Part shown: positions 13,818 through 25,262 of the stretch, piece by piece
Layout of the letters: every line of letters starts with the position of its first letter
Numbering within the stretch: the first letter of the stretch is position 1
Notes under the pieces: model-generated
The model's database searches: none
Told to the model about the DNA's origin: nothing
The model's input: the letters and a program-made list of their open reading frames with translations, nothing else
Origin: Chloroflexota bacterium
Lineage (GTDB): Bacteria; Chloroflexota; Limnocylindria; Limnocylindrales; CSP1-4
NCBI GenBank assembly: GCA_015478725.1
Contig: JADMIG010000026.1
Span: 1 to 33,307, forward strand
Reading direction: 5' to 3'
Length of the DNA: 33,307 nucleotides
Made by a program: the position numbers and the translations under genes

Positions 13818-16718
13818 TCAGCCCTCCGGCGCCTCGAGCTCGCCCGGATCAGCGATCGCGGTCCCGCCCCGGGCCATGCCGCTCGCCGCCGTCGTCTCGC
13901 GGTAGACGCTCACGGCATCGTCGACACACATGACGACGAGATCTCCCGGCCGAGCGCGGGCGAGGCCCTCGCGGACCGCCGTGAGCTCATCGAGGATCGC
14001 CTCGGCACGCCCCACCCGGACCGACCCGCCGGCGCGCGCCTCCTCGATGCCGGCCAGGACGTTCGCGGCACTCGCCCCGGGCTCCCGTCCGCGGCGGTTC
14101 CTGTCCTCGCGGACGAGGATCTCGTCGAACGACCCGGCGGCGAGCGCGCCATACATCCGCTGGTCCTCGTCGCGCCGGTCGCCGGGGATGCCGATCACGC
14201 CGATCGCCCGCCCGCTCCGCCCCGCGCGCTCAGGACCGCCGGTCCGCGCCACCCTTCGCCCGGCCTGCCGGCGTTCCCGGCCCATCTCGGCCACGGAGAG
14301 GGAGTCCGCCATCATCCGGTCGACGAAATCCGCGAGCTGTCGCATCCCGTCGACGTTGTGGCAGTAGTCGATGACCGCCCGCACGCCGCCGCCCACCTCG
14401 AGGAGGTTGAGCCGACCGGGCGCCTGGAAGAACGACGTCGAGAAGGTTCGGAGGCCCTGCCGGATGTCGTGGAGATGCGCCCCGGCGGCCCACGCCCCGG
14501 CCGCCGCTGCGAGGGCGTTCGCGACGTTCATCCGCGCCCGCCCGCCGAACGTGGCCGGGATGAGGTGGGTGAACAGTACCGGCATGGTCCGTGAGCCGAG
14601 CCGGAGGACGATGAGCTCGCCGTCCGGTGCCTCCTGGAGGGCGAACGCCGCGCCACCCCGCCCGGCGTGGCCGTCCACACGGTCGTACCCTTCCTCGCCC
14701 TTCGCCGTCGACATGCTGAAGTAGACGATCCGGCCGGCGCAATGGCGGCTCATCCGGGCGACGTGCGGATCGTCGGCGTTGAGGACGGCCGTCCCGGACC
14801 GCGGCACGGCCTCCACGACGACCGCCTTGACGTTGGCGAGCTGGCCGACCGTCGTGATCCCGCCGAGGCCGAGGTGATCGCCGCTGACATTGGTGACGAC
14901 GGCGACGTCGTTGCGGTCGTAGCCGAGGCCTTCGCGGAGGATGCCGCCCCGGGCGACCTCGAAGACAGCGGTGTCCACCGTCGGGTTCTGAAGGACCATC
15001 TGGGCCGACCGCGGCCCGCTCATGTCGCCCTTTTTGATGAGCCGGCCGTCCACGACGATGCCGTCCGTGGAGGTCATCCCGACCCGGCGGCCCATGAGCT
15101 TGAGGATGTGGGAGATCATCCGCACGGTCGTGGTCTTGCCGTTGGTCCCGGTGACGGCGACGATCGGGATCCGCGCCGCCGAGCCCGGCGGGAACAGCGA
15201 GTCGACGACCGGCCGGGCCACGTACTGCGGCTCGCCCTCCGTGGGATGGGTGTGCATCCGGAAGCCGGGAGCGGCGTTCACCTCGACGATCGCTCCACCG
15301 GTCTCCCGGACCGGCGTCGCGATGTCCGGGCAGATGAAGTCGATGCCGGCGACGTCGAGGCCGATGACCCGGGCCGCTGTCTCGGCGATCTCCACGTTGT
15401 CCGGGTGGGCCTCCATCGTGCGGTCGATGGAGGTCCCGCCGGTCGACATGTTGCCGGTGAGGGCGAGCTTGATCCACGCCCCGGCCGGCGCCACCGCGTC
15501 GAGGTCGTGGCCCTGCGCGCGGACCAGGGCCGCCGCCCCCTCGTCCACCCGGATCCGGGTGAGGACCTTCTCGTGGCCGATGCCGCGGCGGGGGTCCGCA
15601 TTGGCGAGCTCGACGAGCTCGCGGACGGTGTGCTCGCCGTCGCCCGTGACGCTCGCCGGTACCCGTTCGGCGACCGCCGCCAGCCGGCCTCCGATGACGA
15701 GGACGCGGTAGTCATTGCCGGCGACGTACGTCTCGACGACGACGTCCCCGGCCCGGCTCTCGCGAAGGGCGCCGTCGAACGCAGCCCGGACGTCCTCCTC
15801 CGAGCGGAGATCGAGGTGGACACCACGGCCGTGGTTGCCATCGAGCGGCTTCACGACGCAGGGGAACCCGAGCCGTCGCGCCGCCGCCGCGGCAGCGTCC
15901 GCGGAATCGACGACCTCGGACCGCGGGACGGGCAGGCCGGCGGAGTCGAGGAGCCGGTTCGTCAGGCTCTTGTCCGAGGCGACATCGACCCCGATCGCCG
16001 ATGTCCGGGAGGTCATCGTCGCCCGGATGCGCTGCTGGTGGACGCCCTGGCCGAGCTGGACGAGCGAGTGGCGGTCGAGCCGCATGTACGGGATGTCGCG
16101 GCTCACCGCCTCGTCGATGAGGGCCTGGGTGGACGGCCCGAAGGCGAGGCGCTCGGCGAGCCGGATGAGCCGTTCGAGCTCGACGAGGAGATCGAACGTC
16201 GGCGAAGCGGCCGGATCCACGAGGTGGTTGACGAGGTCGACGGCGATCCGACCCGCCTCGACGCCGACCTGCTCCTCGCGGTACTCGTAGATGACGTTGT
16301 ACTGGCCGAGCGGTCCGGCCCCCCGCGTCTTGCCGTGGCGGACGCCCGTCCCGGCCAGGTTCTGGAGCTCGAGCGCGATGTGCTCGGCGATGTGGCCGCT
16401 CCATGTGCCCTCCCGGAGGCGGCTGATGAACCCGCCGCGGCGACCGAGCGAACAGGCGTGATCCTCGAGCGACGGCAGCAGCCCGACGAGCGCGTCGGTG
16501 AAGCCCGGCAGCAGCGTGGACGGGTACTGCTCGAGCACGCCGAGGTCGACGAGCATCCGGATGACGGGCTCGCGCGCCCAGTAATTCGCGCCCCGGAGGA
16601 CGCGGGTCTCGAGGATGCGGAGCGTCGCTGCCAGCGGCTCGGTGGGAACGGGGACGGTCGTCGCGGCGGCGGCCCGCCGGCGCTGGCCCGGAGCGGGAGC
16701 GGGAGCGGTGGAGGCCAC
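13818..16718 (-). CDS. cphA: Cyanophycin synthetase
   Basis: The protein has 966 residues, somewhat longer than the usual 870-900 because of an Ala/Pro-rich N-terminal tail of about 30 residues. It polymerises aspartate and arginine into multi-L-arginyl-poly-L-aspartate in the cytoplasm, using ATP at two sites. Domains in order: N-domain (about 33-200) with GHIAEHIALE at 108-117, an HxxEH motif of the primer-forming hydrolytic site; ATP-grasp (about 230-500) with PCVVKPLDGNHGRGV and DFICPDIATP; Mur-ligase half from VTGTNGKTTT (about 521) through STDGIVVDGRLIKKGDMSGP to the C-terminal domain. The tail after about residue 775 carries an Arg/Gly-rich insert near 790-815. The GTG start has AGGAGG 9 nt upstream. 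The gene lies 69 bp after cphB, presumably one operon. Confidence 0.95.
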   Translation of the reverse strand: MASTAPAPAPGQRRRAAAATTVPVPTEPLAATLRILETRVLRGANYWAREPVIRMLVDLGVLEQYPSTLLPGFTDALVGLLPSLEDHACSLGRRGGFISRLREGTWSGHIAEHIALELQNLAGTGVRHGKTRGAGPLGQYNVIYEYREEQVGVEAGRIAVDLVNHLVDPAASPTFDLLVELERLIRLAERLAFGPSTQALIDEAVSRDIPYMRLDRHSLVQLGQGVHQQRIRATMTSRTSAIGVDVASDKSLTNRLLDSAGLPVPRSEVVDSADAAAAAARRLGFPCVVKPLDGNHGRGVHLDLRSEEDVRAAFDGALRESRAGDVVVETYVAGNDYRVLVIGGRLAAVAERVPASVTGDGEHTVRELVELANADPRRGIGHEKVLTRIRVDEGAAALVRAQGHDLDAVAPAGAWIKLALTGNMSTGGTSIDRTMEAHPDNVEIAETAARVIGLDVAGIDFICPDIATPVRETGGAIVEVNAAPGFRMHTHPTEGEPQYVARPVVDSLFPPGSAARIPIVAVTGTNGKTTTVRMISHILKLMGRRVGMTSTDGIVVDGRLIKKGDMSGPRSAQMVLQNPTVDTAVFEVARGGILREGLGYDRNDVAVVTNVSGDHLGLGGITTVGQLANVKAVVVEAVPRSGTAVLNADDPHVARMSRHCAGRIVYFSMSTAKGEEGYDRVDGHAGRGGAAFALQEAPDGELIVLRLGSRTMPVLFTHLIPATFGGRARMNVANALAAAAGAWAAGAHLHDIRQGLRTFSTSFFQAPGRLNLLEVGGGVRAVIDYCHNVDGMRQLADFVDRMMADSLSVAEMGRERRQAGRRVARTGGPERAGRSGRAIGVIGIPGDRRDEDQRMYGALAAGSFDEILVREDRNRRGREPGASAANVLAGIEEARAGGSVRVGRAEAILDELTAVREGLARARPGDLVVMCVDDAVSVYRETTAASGMARGGTAIADPGELEAPEG

Positions 16719-16787
16719 GGGTTCCGTCCTCCTGCGACTGCGGAGCTGGCTCGGTGGTGACGGGGCGGGTCGGCGCGGAGTCGGCGG

Positions 16788-17624
16788 CTAGCTCGACGCG
16801 GCCTCGCCGGCCGCGACGGTGCGGAGGACCGGCACGTCCACCCGTCGCCGCGTCCGGAGGTCGAATCGGTAGCCGGCCGGGAGCGAATGAAGGATGACGT
16901 TGCCGACCATGATCGGCCGGTGGCCGCCGACCTCCCAGGCGTCCGTCTCCGAGCTCGAGCCATCGACCACGGTGATGCTGCCGCGCCCGACGACCTCCAT
17001 GACGTGGTCCGGGCCGACGATCCCGGCCGTGTCCTCGTCCACGCCGAGCCCGAGGAGGCCCGGATTCTGGGCGATGAGGCTGAGGAGGCGACCGAGCCGG
17101 TTCCGCTGCTGGAAGTGCTGGTCGACGATGACGCCCGGGAGGACGCCGAGGCCGGCCGCGATCTGGGCCATCCGCTGCTTGGGCGTCGCGCCGGAGGCCC
17201 CGAACGCGATCATGTGGCTGCTCGTCGCCGAGGCGCCGGCCGACGTGCCGGCGATCACCGCGCCGTCGTGGAACCGATCGAGGATCGCCTCGGCGAGCCG
17301 GGTCCCACCGAGGGTCGAGCTGAGCCGGAGCTGGTTGCCGCCGGTGAGGAAGATCCCGGTCGCGTCGCGGACCGCAGCGACGACCACCTCCTCGTTCGCC
17401 CCCTCACGCGTGACGGCGTGGATGGGCCGGACCGTCCGAACGCCGAGGTCGCCGAAGACCTGCCGATAGCGCTCGCCGGCCTCCGCCCCGAGCGAGGACG
17501 CGGTGCTGACGACGGCGACCGTCGCCGCGCGACCGCCCGCGAGGGCGACGAATCGGCTGAGGATGACCCGATCCCGGACCTTGTCCTCAGCGCCGCCGAT
17601 GATGATCACGGTTCCTGCGGGCAT
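16788..17624 (-). CDS. cphB: Cyanophycinase (S51 family serine peptidase)
   Basis: The enzyme has 278 residues, the normal length. Cyanophycinase is an exo-acting serine hydrolase that releases beta-Asp-Arg dipeptides from cyanophycin. The nucleophile Ser128 lies in the elbow AGTSAGAS, preceded by FLTGGNQLR at 92-100 and followed by DQHFQQRNRLGRL, all family features. The N-terminus GTVIIIGGAEDK is typical, which fixes the ATG at 17624 and excludes the long low-complexity frame extending upstream. The TATACT box at 17640-17635 lies 10 nt before the ATG. Co-transcription with cphA couples degradation to synthesis. A minisatellite lies directly upstream. Confidence 0.95.
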   Translation of the reverse strand: MPAGTVIIIGGAEDKVRDRVILSRFVALAGGRAATVAVVSTASSLGAEAGERYRQVFGDLGVRTVRPIHAVTREGANEEVVVAAVRDATGIFLTGGNQLRLSSTLGGTRLAEAILDRFHDGAVIAGTSAGASATSSHMIAFGASGATPKQRMAQIAAGLGVLPGVIVDQHFQQRNRLGRLLSLIAQNPGLLGLGVDEDTAGIVGPDHVMEVVGRGSITVVDGSSSETDAWEVGGHRPIMVGNVILHSLPAGYRFDLRTRRRVDVPVLRTVAAGEAASS

Positions 17625-17634
17625 CGTGGCGCGG

Positions 17635-17640
17635 AGTATA
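17635..17640 (-). promoter_or_regulatory. Putative cphB -10 box TATACT
   Basis: TATACT on the minus strand ends 10 nt before the cphB ATG. No -35 match is seen in the GC-rich sequence upstream. It is probably the promoter of the cphB-cphA operon. Confidence 0.45.
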
Positions 17641-17705
17641 GACGGCAGGCTCACCGCGCCGGACGGGCGGACCGGGCCGGGCCGGCCGGGGCGGGACGGT
17701 ACGGC

Positions 17706-17846
17706 GGGACGGGACGGGACGGGGCGCGGCCCAGCGGGACGGGGCGCGGCACAGCGGGACGGGGCGCGGCCCAGCGGGACGGGCCGGGGCGCGGCCCAGC
17801 GGGACGGGGCGCGGCACGGCGGGACGGGCCGGGGCGCGGCACAGCG
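17706..17846. repeat. GC-rich minisatellite, 20/25-bp units
   Basis: Six consecutive units end in GCGGCCCAGC, GCGGCACAGC or GCGGCACGGC. Basic units are 20 bp (GGGACGGGGCGCGGCCCAGC). Variant units of 25 bp contain an extra GGCCG-type insertion, and the first unit is lengthened by repeated GGGAC. The array lies 80-220 bp upstream of cphB. Both strands are open in several frames, giving only low-complexity Arg/Pro shadows. Confidence 0.85.
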
Positions 17847-18274
17847 GCTCCCGATCGGCGAGCATCCCTCCCCGACCGTTCGAGCGCCGAGCACGGTCGG
17901 TCCGTCAGAAGGTGCCAGATGGTCGCCAGGCGGGCGTTGGACGACCGTTGCATCGTCCGAGGGAGTCCACGCTTGTCGCGTCGTGCTTGATCCAGCTGAT
18001 CTTCGAGAGCGGCAAACCGGCACCTGCCACGTGGATGGGCAGATGGCAGGAACAGACGGACGAACGACCGCCTGGGGAGCAGATGGCGGAAACGAGCCGC
18101 ACTGTCGCGCCGCCGCACTGTCGAGCCGCCGGGCCGCCGCACCGCCGCCGCACCGCCGCACCGCCCCGCCGCCGAGCGGCCGGGCCGCCGGGCCGCCGCA
18201 CCGCCGAGCCGCCGAGCCGCCGCACCGCACCGCCGAGATGACACCGACCGGGGCGGTGCGAGAATGACCGAGCG
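17847..18274. other. Long intergenic region between cphB and glycosyltransferase
   Basis: No gene is supported here. From 17847 to about 18108 the sequence has ordinary complexity, with a 15-bp match (17926-17940) inverted relative to 163-177 and several CAGATGG words. From about 18109 to 18238 it is a degenerate GCCGCC-rich repeat with 9-bp variants GCCGCCGAG and GCCGCCGCA. GAGAAT at 18260-18265 is a possible -10 box 9 nt before the ATG at 18275. Confidence 0.6.
18109..18238. repeat. Degenerate GCC-rich microsatellite
   Basis: The stretch is composed almost entirely of GCCGCCGAG, GCCGCCGCA and GCCGGGCCGCC blocks in irregular order. It is non-coding and forms stop-free frames on both strands as an artefact. 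Confidence 0.75.
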
Positions 18275-19225
18275 ATGACCGCACGCCTCGATGCACCCAC
18301 CCGTCGCCGGGCCGGCGTCTTCCGCCGGGCGATCCGCCGCGAGGCGTCGCGACTCCACGATCGTCGACGGCTCCTCGCGATGGCGATCCTCATCCTCGTC
18401 GGCGGGACGATCGGGGCGGGGATCATCGCCCGCGGTGATCCGGCCGGCGCGGACGCCCGGGCGTACTGGGCGGCGGTCCGGATCTGGCTCAACGGCGGCG
18501 ACCCGTACCACCCGACGGGCCCGTTCCTGCCCTATGTGTATGCGCCGTGGATGCTCCCCCTGTTCACCCCGTGGGCCATCCTGCCGTGGGACGTCGCGTG
18601 GGTCGTCTGGCGCGGCAGCGCGATCCTCCTCCTCTTCTGGACGGTCGACTGGGCGTACCGGCGCCGGCCGCTCGCGACCGCGGCCGCCATCCTCGTCCTC
18701 GCCTTCCCCATCGGCGCCAACCTCGATACCGGCAACATCACCCTGTATCTCGCGTTCATGCTCTGGGGGGCCCAGTTCGCCGGGCCGCGCCTTGGCGGAC
18801 TCCTCTGGGGCCTCGCGACGTGGATGAAATGGGTCCCCGCCCCGTACTGGATCATCCTCGCCCCGCGGGCCAGGTCATGGGGCCTGATCTGGCTGGCGGC
18901 GGCCGGGGTCCTGAGCATCATCACCCTGCCCCTCACGATCCTCCAGCTCCAGGCGCTGTTCGGCTTCGGTGCCCGGCCGATCCGACTCGACTACCTCGTC
19001 CTGCTGTGGGCCGTCGTGCCGTGGTGGTGGCGTCATCCGGACCCGGCCTGGTTCCTCCGACCCGCGCGATGGCCGGCGCTCCTCGCGGCGTCGCGCGAGC
19101 ACCTCGGCGGGGTGGCCGCGCTCTGGCGGGCTGACCGGACCGCCGCCCTCGGGACGATCCATCGCGCTGGCCGGCTGCGGATCCGCGCGTACCTCGGGCT
19201 GGATCGACCGTCACGTCCGGCCTGA
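18275..19225 (+). CDS. Probable GT87-type (DUF2029) membrane glycosyltransferase, short form
   Basis: The protein has 316 residues with a basic N-terminus (about 1-32) followed by roughly seven membrane segments. The loop after the first helix contains GADARAYWAAVRIWLNGGDPYHP and then YVYAPWMLPLF, the Asp-containing acceptor/donor loop typical of polyprenyl-phosphate-dependent GT87 mannosyltransferases. Family proteins are usually 380-450 residues, so this is short at the C-terminal end; the tail after about 250 is polar and Arg-rich. It probably transfers a sugar from a lipid carrier at the membrane. The ATG at 18275 follows GAGAAT by 9 nt. Confidence 0.7.
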   Translation: MTARLDAPTRRRAGVFRRAIRREASRLHDRRRLLAMAILILVGGTIGAGIIARGDPAGADARAYWAAVRIWLNGGDPYHPTGPFLPYVYAPWMLPLFTPWAILPWDVAWVVWRGSAILLLFWTVDWAYRRRPLATAAAILVLAFPIGANLDTGNITLYLAFMLWGAQFAGPRLGGLLWGLATWMKWVPAPYWIILAPRARSWGLIWLAAAGVLSIITLPLTILQLQALFGFGARPIRLDYLVLLWAVVPWWWRHPDPAWFLRPARWPALLAASREHLGGVAALWRADRTAALGTIHRAGRLRIRAYLGLDRPSRPA

Positions 19226-19269
19226 CCGCTCCCCCGACGCCGTACCCGAAGACCGCTTGACGACGTCCG

Positions 19270-19959
19270 TCAAGCGAGGGCGACCGTCGTCCGGCGCGGG
19301 ACGAGCCGCCGTTCGGTCGCCGCCGGGGCGACGAATCGGAAGAGGGAGCGATCGAGGGAGTAGATCCCCGTGCTCGCGAGCCGGATCGCGCCGAGGCGGA
19401 ACGTGAAGACCGGGTTCTCCGGGTTGCCGGCGTAGTGATGGACGGTGCCGTCGGCGGTCAGGAGAGCGAAGTTCGCCGCCCCGCCGAACGCGTCGTGGAG
19501 CGCCGCGAGCAGGCGGGCCGGTGACTCGCCCGCCGTCCACGCGTCCTCGAGCCAGCGCTGCCCCACCTCGGAGTCCGCCCGGCCGTGGATCCGTCCCTCG
19601 GCTCGAAAGCGCGTCCGCCACGTCCGGTAGTCACCGAGGTCGCCGTTGTGGCTGAACGCGAACCGGCCCGCCGGATCGGGGAACGGTTGCGTGTCCGGGG
19701 CGCCGAGCGTCGAGAGCTTCGAGGGTCGGCGGAGGTGGACGAGGAGGCTCCGCGTCTCGATCGCAGCGAGGCGCTCGCGGGCCGGATCGTCACGAAAGGC
19801 CCGTACGTCCCGGTGCGTCTCGAGGCGCCCGTCAGCCGTCCGCCAGGCGGCACCCCAGCCGAACCCGGCGATGCCGAAGCGCTCGAGCCGCTCCGTGAAC
19901 GGCCACAGCGCGGCGAGCGGGAAGGGCTCGTCGGCCCGGGCCACGTAGTGCTCGCACAT
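19270..19959 (-). CDS. Class II glutamine amidotransferase
   Basis: The protein has 229 residues. The ATG at 19959 places Cys2 (MCEHYVARADEPF) at the N-terminus as the Ntn nucleophile, which fixes the start; a longer frame upstream is not used. The glutaminase fold motifs RSLLVHLRRPS, FSHNGDL (oxyanion Asn and the Gly of the family) and RADSEVG follow. The closest architecture is the stand-alone YafJ/EgtC-like group, which hydrolyses glutamine or gamma-glutamyl amides. The specific substrate is unknown. TATCAT at 19973-19968 lies 8 nt before the ATG. The gene is convergent with the glycosyltransferase and divergent from the polyprenyl glycosylphosphotransferase. Confidence 0.87.
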   Translation of the reverse strand: MCEHYVARADEPFPLAALWPFTERLERFGIAGFGWGAAWRTADGRLETHRDVRAFRDDPARERLAAIETRSLLVHLRRPSKLSTLGAPDTQPFPDPAGRFAFSHNGDLGDYRTWRTRFRAEGRIHGRADSEVGQRWLEDAWTAGESPARLLAALHDAFGGAANFALLTADGTVHHYAGNPENPVFTFRLGAIRLASTGIYSLDRSLFRFVAPAATERRLVPRRTTVALA

Positions 19960-20099
19960 CGCGGCCGATGATACGACCGCTCGCGAGCGTCCCCGTCCGG
20001 CGGGGGTCAAGTAGCAGTATCCTCCGAGCGTCCGGAGTCTCATCCACCTCTCAGGCGGATGGGCGGGGGAACGGGGCACGCAGGGGGAGAGATCAGCCG
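19960..20099. promoter_or_regulatory. Divergent promoter region
   Basis: The minus-strand TATCAT at 19973-19968 serves the amidotransferase. The plus-strand TATCCT at 20018-20023 would start a leader of about 70 nt for the sugar transferase. That leader includes a small CATCC/GGATG hairpin at about 20041-20061 and a purine-rich GGGGGAGAG ribosome binding site 9 nt before the GTG at 20100. Confidence 0.45.
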
Positions 20100-21509
20100 G
20101 TGATCCGAGGCCACCTGTTCGCGCTGCGCATGGGCCTCATGGCGTCCGACGCGGCGGCGGCGGCGATCCTCTTCGGTGTGATCAGCGTCATCCGCTTCAA
20201 CGACGCCCGCTGGACGACGATGTGGGACGCCCTCGGCGTTGACGGCCGGATCGGCGCGGCGCTCTACGCGGCGGCCTGGGTCACCATCCTCTGGTACCTC
20301 GGGCTCTACCGGCTCCGCGTCCGCTGGTCGAGCAGCGCGGAGATCGGCGACCTCGCGGTGGCTGCCTTCGGCCTGGCCGTCGCGACGATGGCGTTCCTCT
20401 ACCTCGTCAAGCTCCAGGGCGTCAGTCGGCTCTTCCTCGTCAGCCTCTTCCTCGTTCAGCCGGTACTCGCGTTCGCGGAGCGGGTGTTCTTCCGCTCCGT
20501 GTTCGGGCGGCTCCGGGCCCGTGGCTACAACCGCCGCTACATGCTCGTCGTGGGCGCCGGCGAGTTCGCCCAGGCGTTCGCGGACCGGGTGGAGGCTCAC
20601 CGCCACCTGGGCCTCGAGGTGATCGGCCACCTGCGCACGCTGGCTGAGGAGACGATGGCGGTCAGCCGACCCATCCTCGGGACGACGGAGGAGCTCGGCC
20701 GGGTCTTCCACGAGCGGGTCATCGACGAGGTGGCCATCTGCCTCCCGATGGGCTCGGATGGGCTCGCCGATCCGATCGTCCGGATCGCCACGGATGAGGG
20801 CAAGATCGTGCGGGTGCCGTTCCAGCCGGCGATGGTGCCCCTGCCCGACGCCCGGATGGAGGAGTTCGAGGACCTGCTCGTCCGCTCGTACGCCAACGGA
20901 CCGCAGCGCGTCGTGGGCCTCGCCGTGAAGCGGTTCGTGGACATCGGCGGCGCGGCGATCGGCCTCGTTCTCTTGAGCCCCGTCCTCCTCGTGGTGGCGG
21001 CTGCCATCCTCGTCCGGGAGGGCCGTCCCATCCTCTTCTCGCAGACCCGCGTCGGCCTCCACGGTCGGCCCTTCAGGATCTACAAGTTCCGGACGATGGT
21101 TCCGGACGCCGAAACGCGCTACTCAGAGGTTGCGGAGCTCTCTGACACGAAGGGGGCGGCGTTCAAGTTGAACGAGGACCCGAGAGTGACGAACCTCGGC
21201 GGAGCGCTCCGCAAGACGAGCCTGGACGAGCTTCCCCAGCTATGGAACGTCCTTCGCGGTGACATGAGCCTCGTGGGGCCTCGCCCGGCTCCTCCACGCG
21301 AGGTGGAGGCCTACGACATGTGGCACCGACGCCGACTGAGCGTAAAGCCCGGCATCACGGGGCTCTGGCAGGTAGAGGCGCGGTTCGACCGTCACTTCGA
21401 TGACCGCGCAAACTTGGACCTGCGCTACATCGACCAGTGGTCGCTTTGGCTCGATATCAAGATCCTTGTTCGGACGGTCCCGGCAGTGTTCGTCCGCACG
21501 GGCAGGTAG
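20100..21509 (+). CDS. Exopolysaccharide polyprenyl glycosylphosphotransferase
   Basis: The protein has 469 residues. Four N-terminal membrane segments (about 10-125) are followed by a Rossmann-like CoA-binding-type domain ([15 protein letters not shown] near 147). A further membrane hairpin ([23 protein letters not shown] near 285) leads to the catalytic bacterial sugar transferase domain, with [33 protein letters not shown] and [10 protein letters not shown]. It transfers a sugar-1-phosphate from a UDP-sugar to undecaprenyl phosphate, the first step of EPS or O-unit assembly. The GTG at 20100 is preferred on RBS grounds. The last 400 bp look somewhat less GC-biased at third positions than the rest, an unquantified impression. 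The usual polymerase and flippase genes are not in the window. Confidence 0.92.
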   Translation: MIRGHLFALRMGLMASDAAAAAILFGVISVIRFNDARWTTMWDALGVDGRIGAALYAAAWVTILWYLGLYRLRVRWSSSAEIGDLAVAAFGLAVATMAFLYLVKLQGVSRLFLVSLFLVQPVLAFAERVFFRSVFGRLRARGYNRRYMLVVGAGEFAQAFADRVEAHRHLGLEVIGHLRTLAEETMAVSRPILGTTEELGRVFHERVIDEVAICLPMGSDGLADPIVRIATDEGKIVRVPFQPAMVPLPDARMEEFEDLLVRSYANGPQRVVGLAVKRFVDIGGAAIGLVLLSPVLLVVAAAILVREGRPILFSQTRVGLHGRPFRIYKFRTMVPDAETRYSEVAELSDTKGAAFKLNEDPRVTNLGGALRKTSLDELPQLWNVLRGDMSLVGPRPAPPREVEAYDMWHRRRLSVKPGITGLWQVEARFDRHFDDRANLDLRYIDQWSLWLDIKILVRTVPAVFVRTGR

Positions 21510-21513
21510 CCAG

Positions 21514-25260
<3,747 letters not shown>

Positions 25261-25262
25261 CG

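Noticed and set aside
13818-16760. Long antisense frame opposite cphA
   Set aside because: cphA is unmistakable on the minus strand; the opposite frame has no domain and biased composition.
17706-17846. Possible repeat protein or CRISPR in the GC-rich array
   Set aside because: Units are contiguous, of unequal length (20/25 bp), and give frame changes; translated frames are Arg/Pro low complexity without a start or RBS.
20024-20099. Cyclic-di-GMP riboswitch before the EPS sugar transferase
   Set aside because: The leader is only about 70 nt and contains a CACGCAGG-like word, but the rest of the GEMM core and its paired stems are missing.
21480-21513. Cobalamin or SAM riboswitch before metH
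   Set aside because: The gap to the upstream gene is 4 nt and no B12-box or SAM consensus is seen in the preceding coding region.
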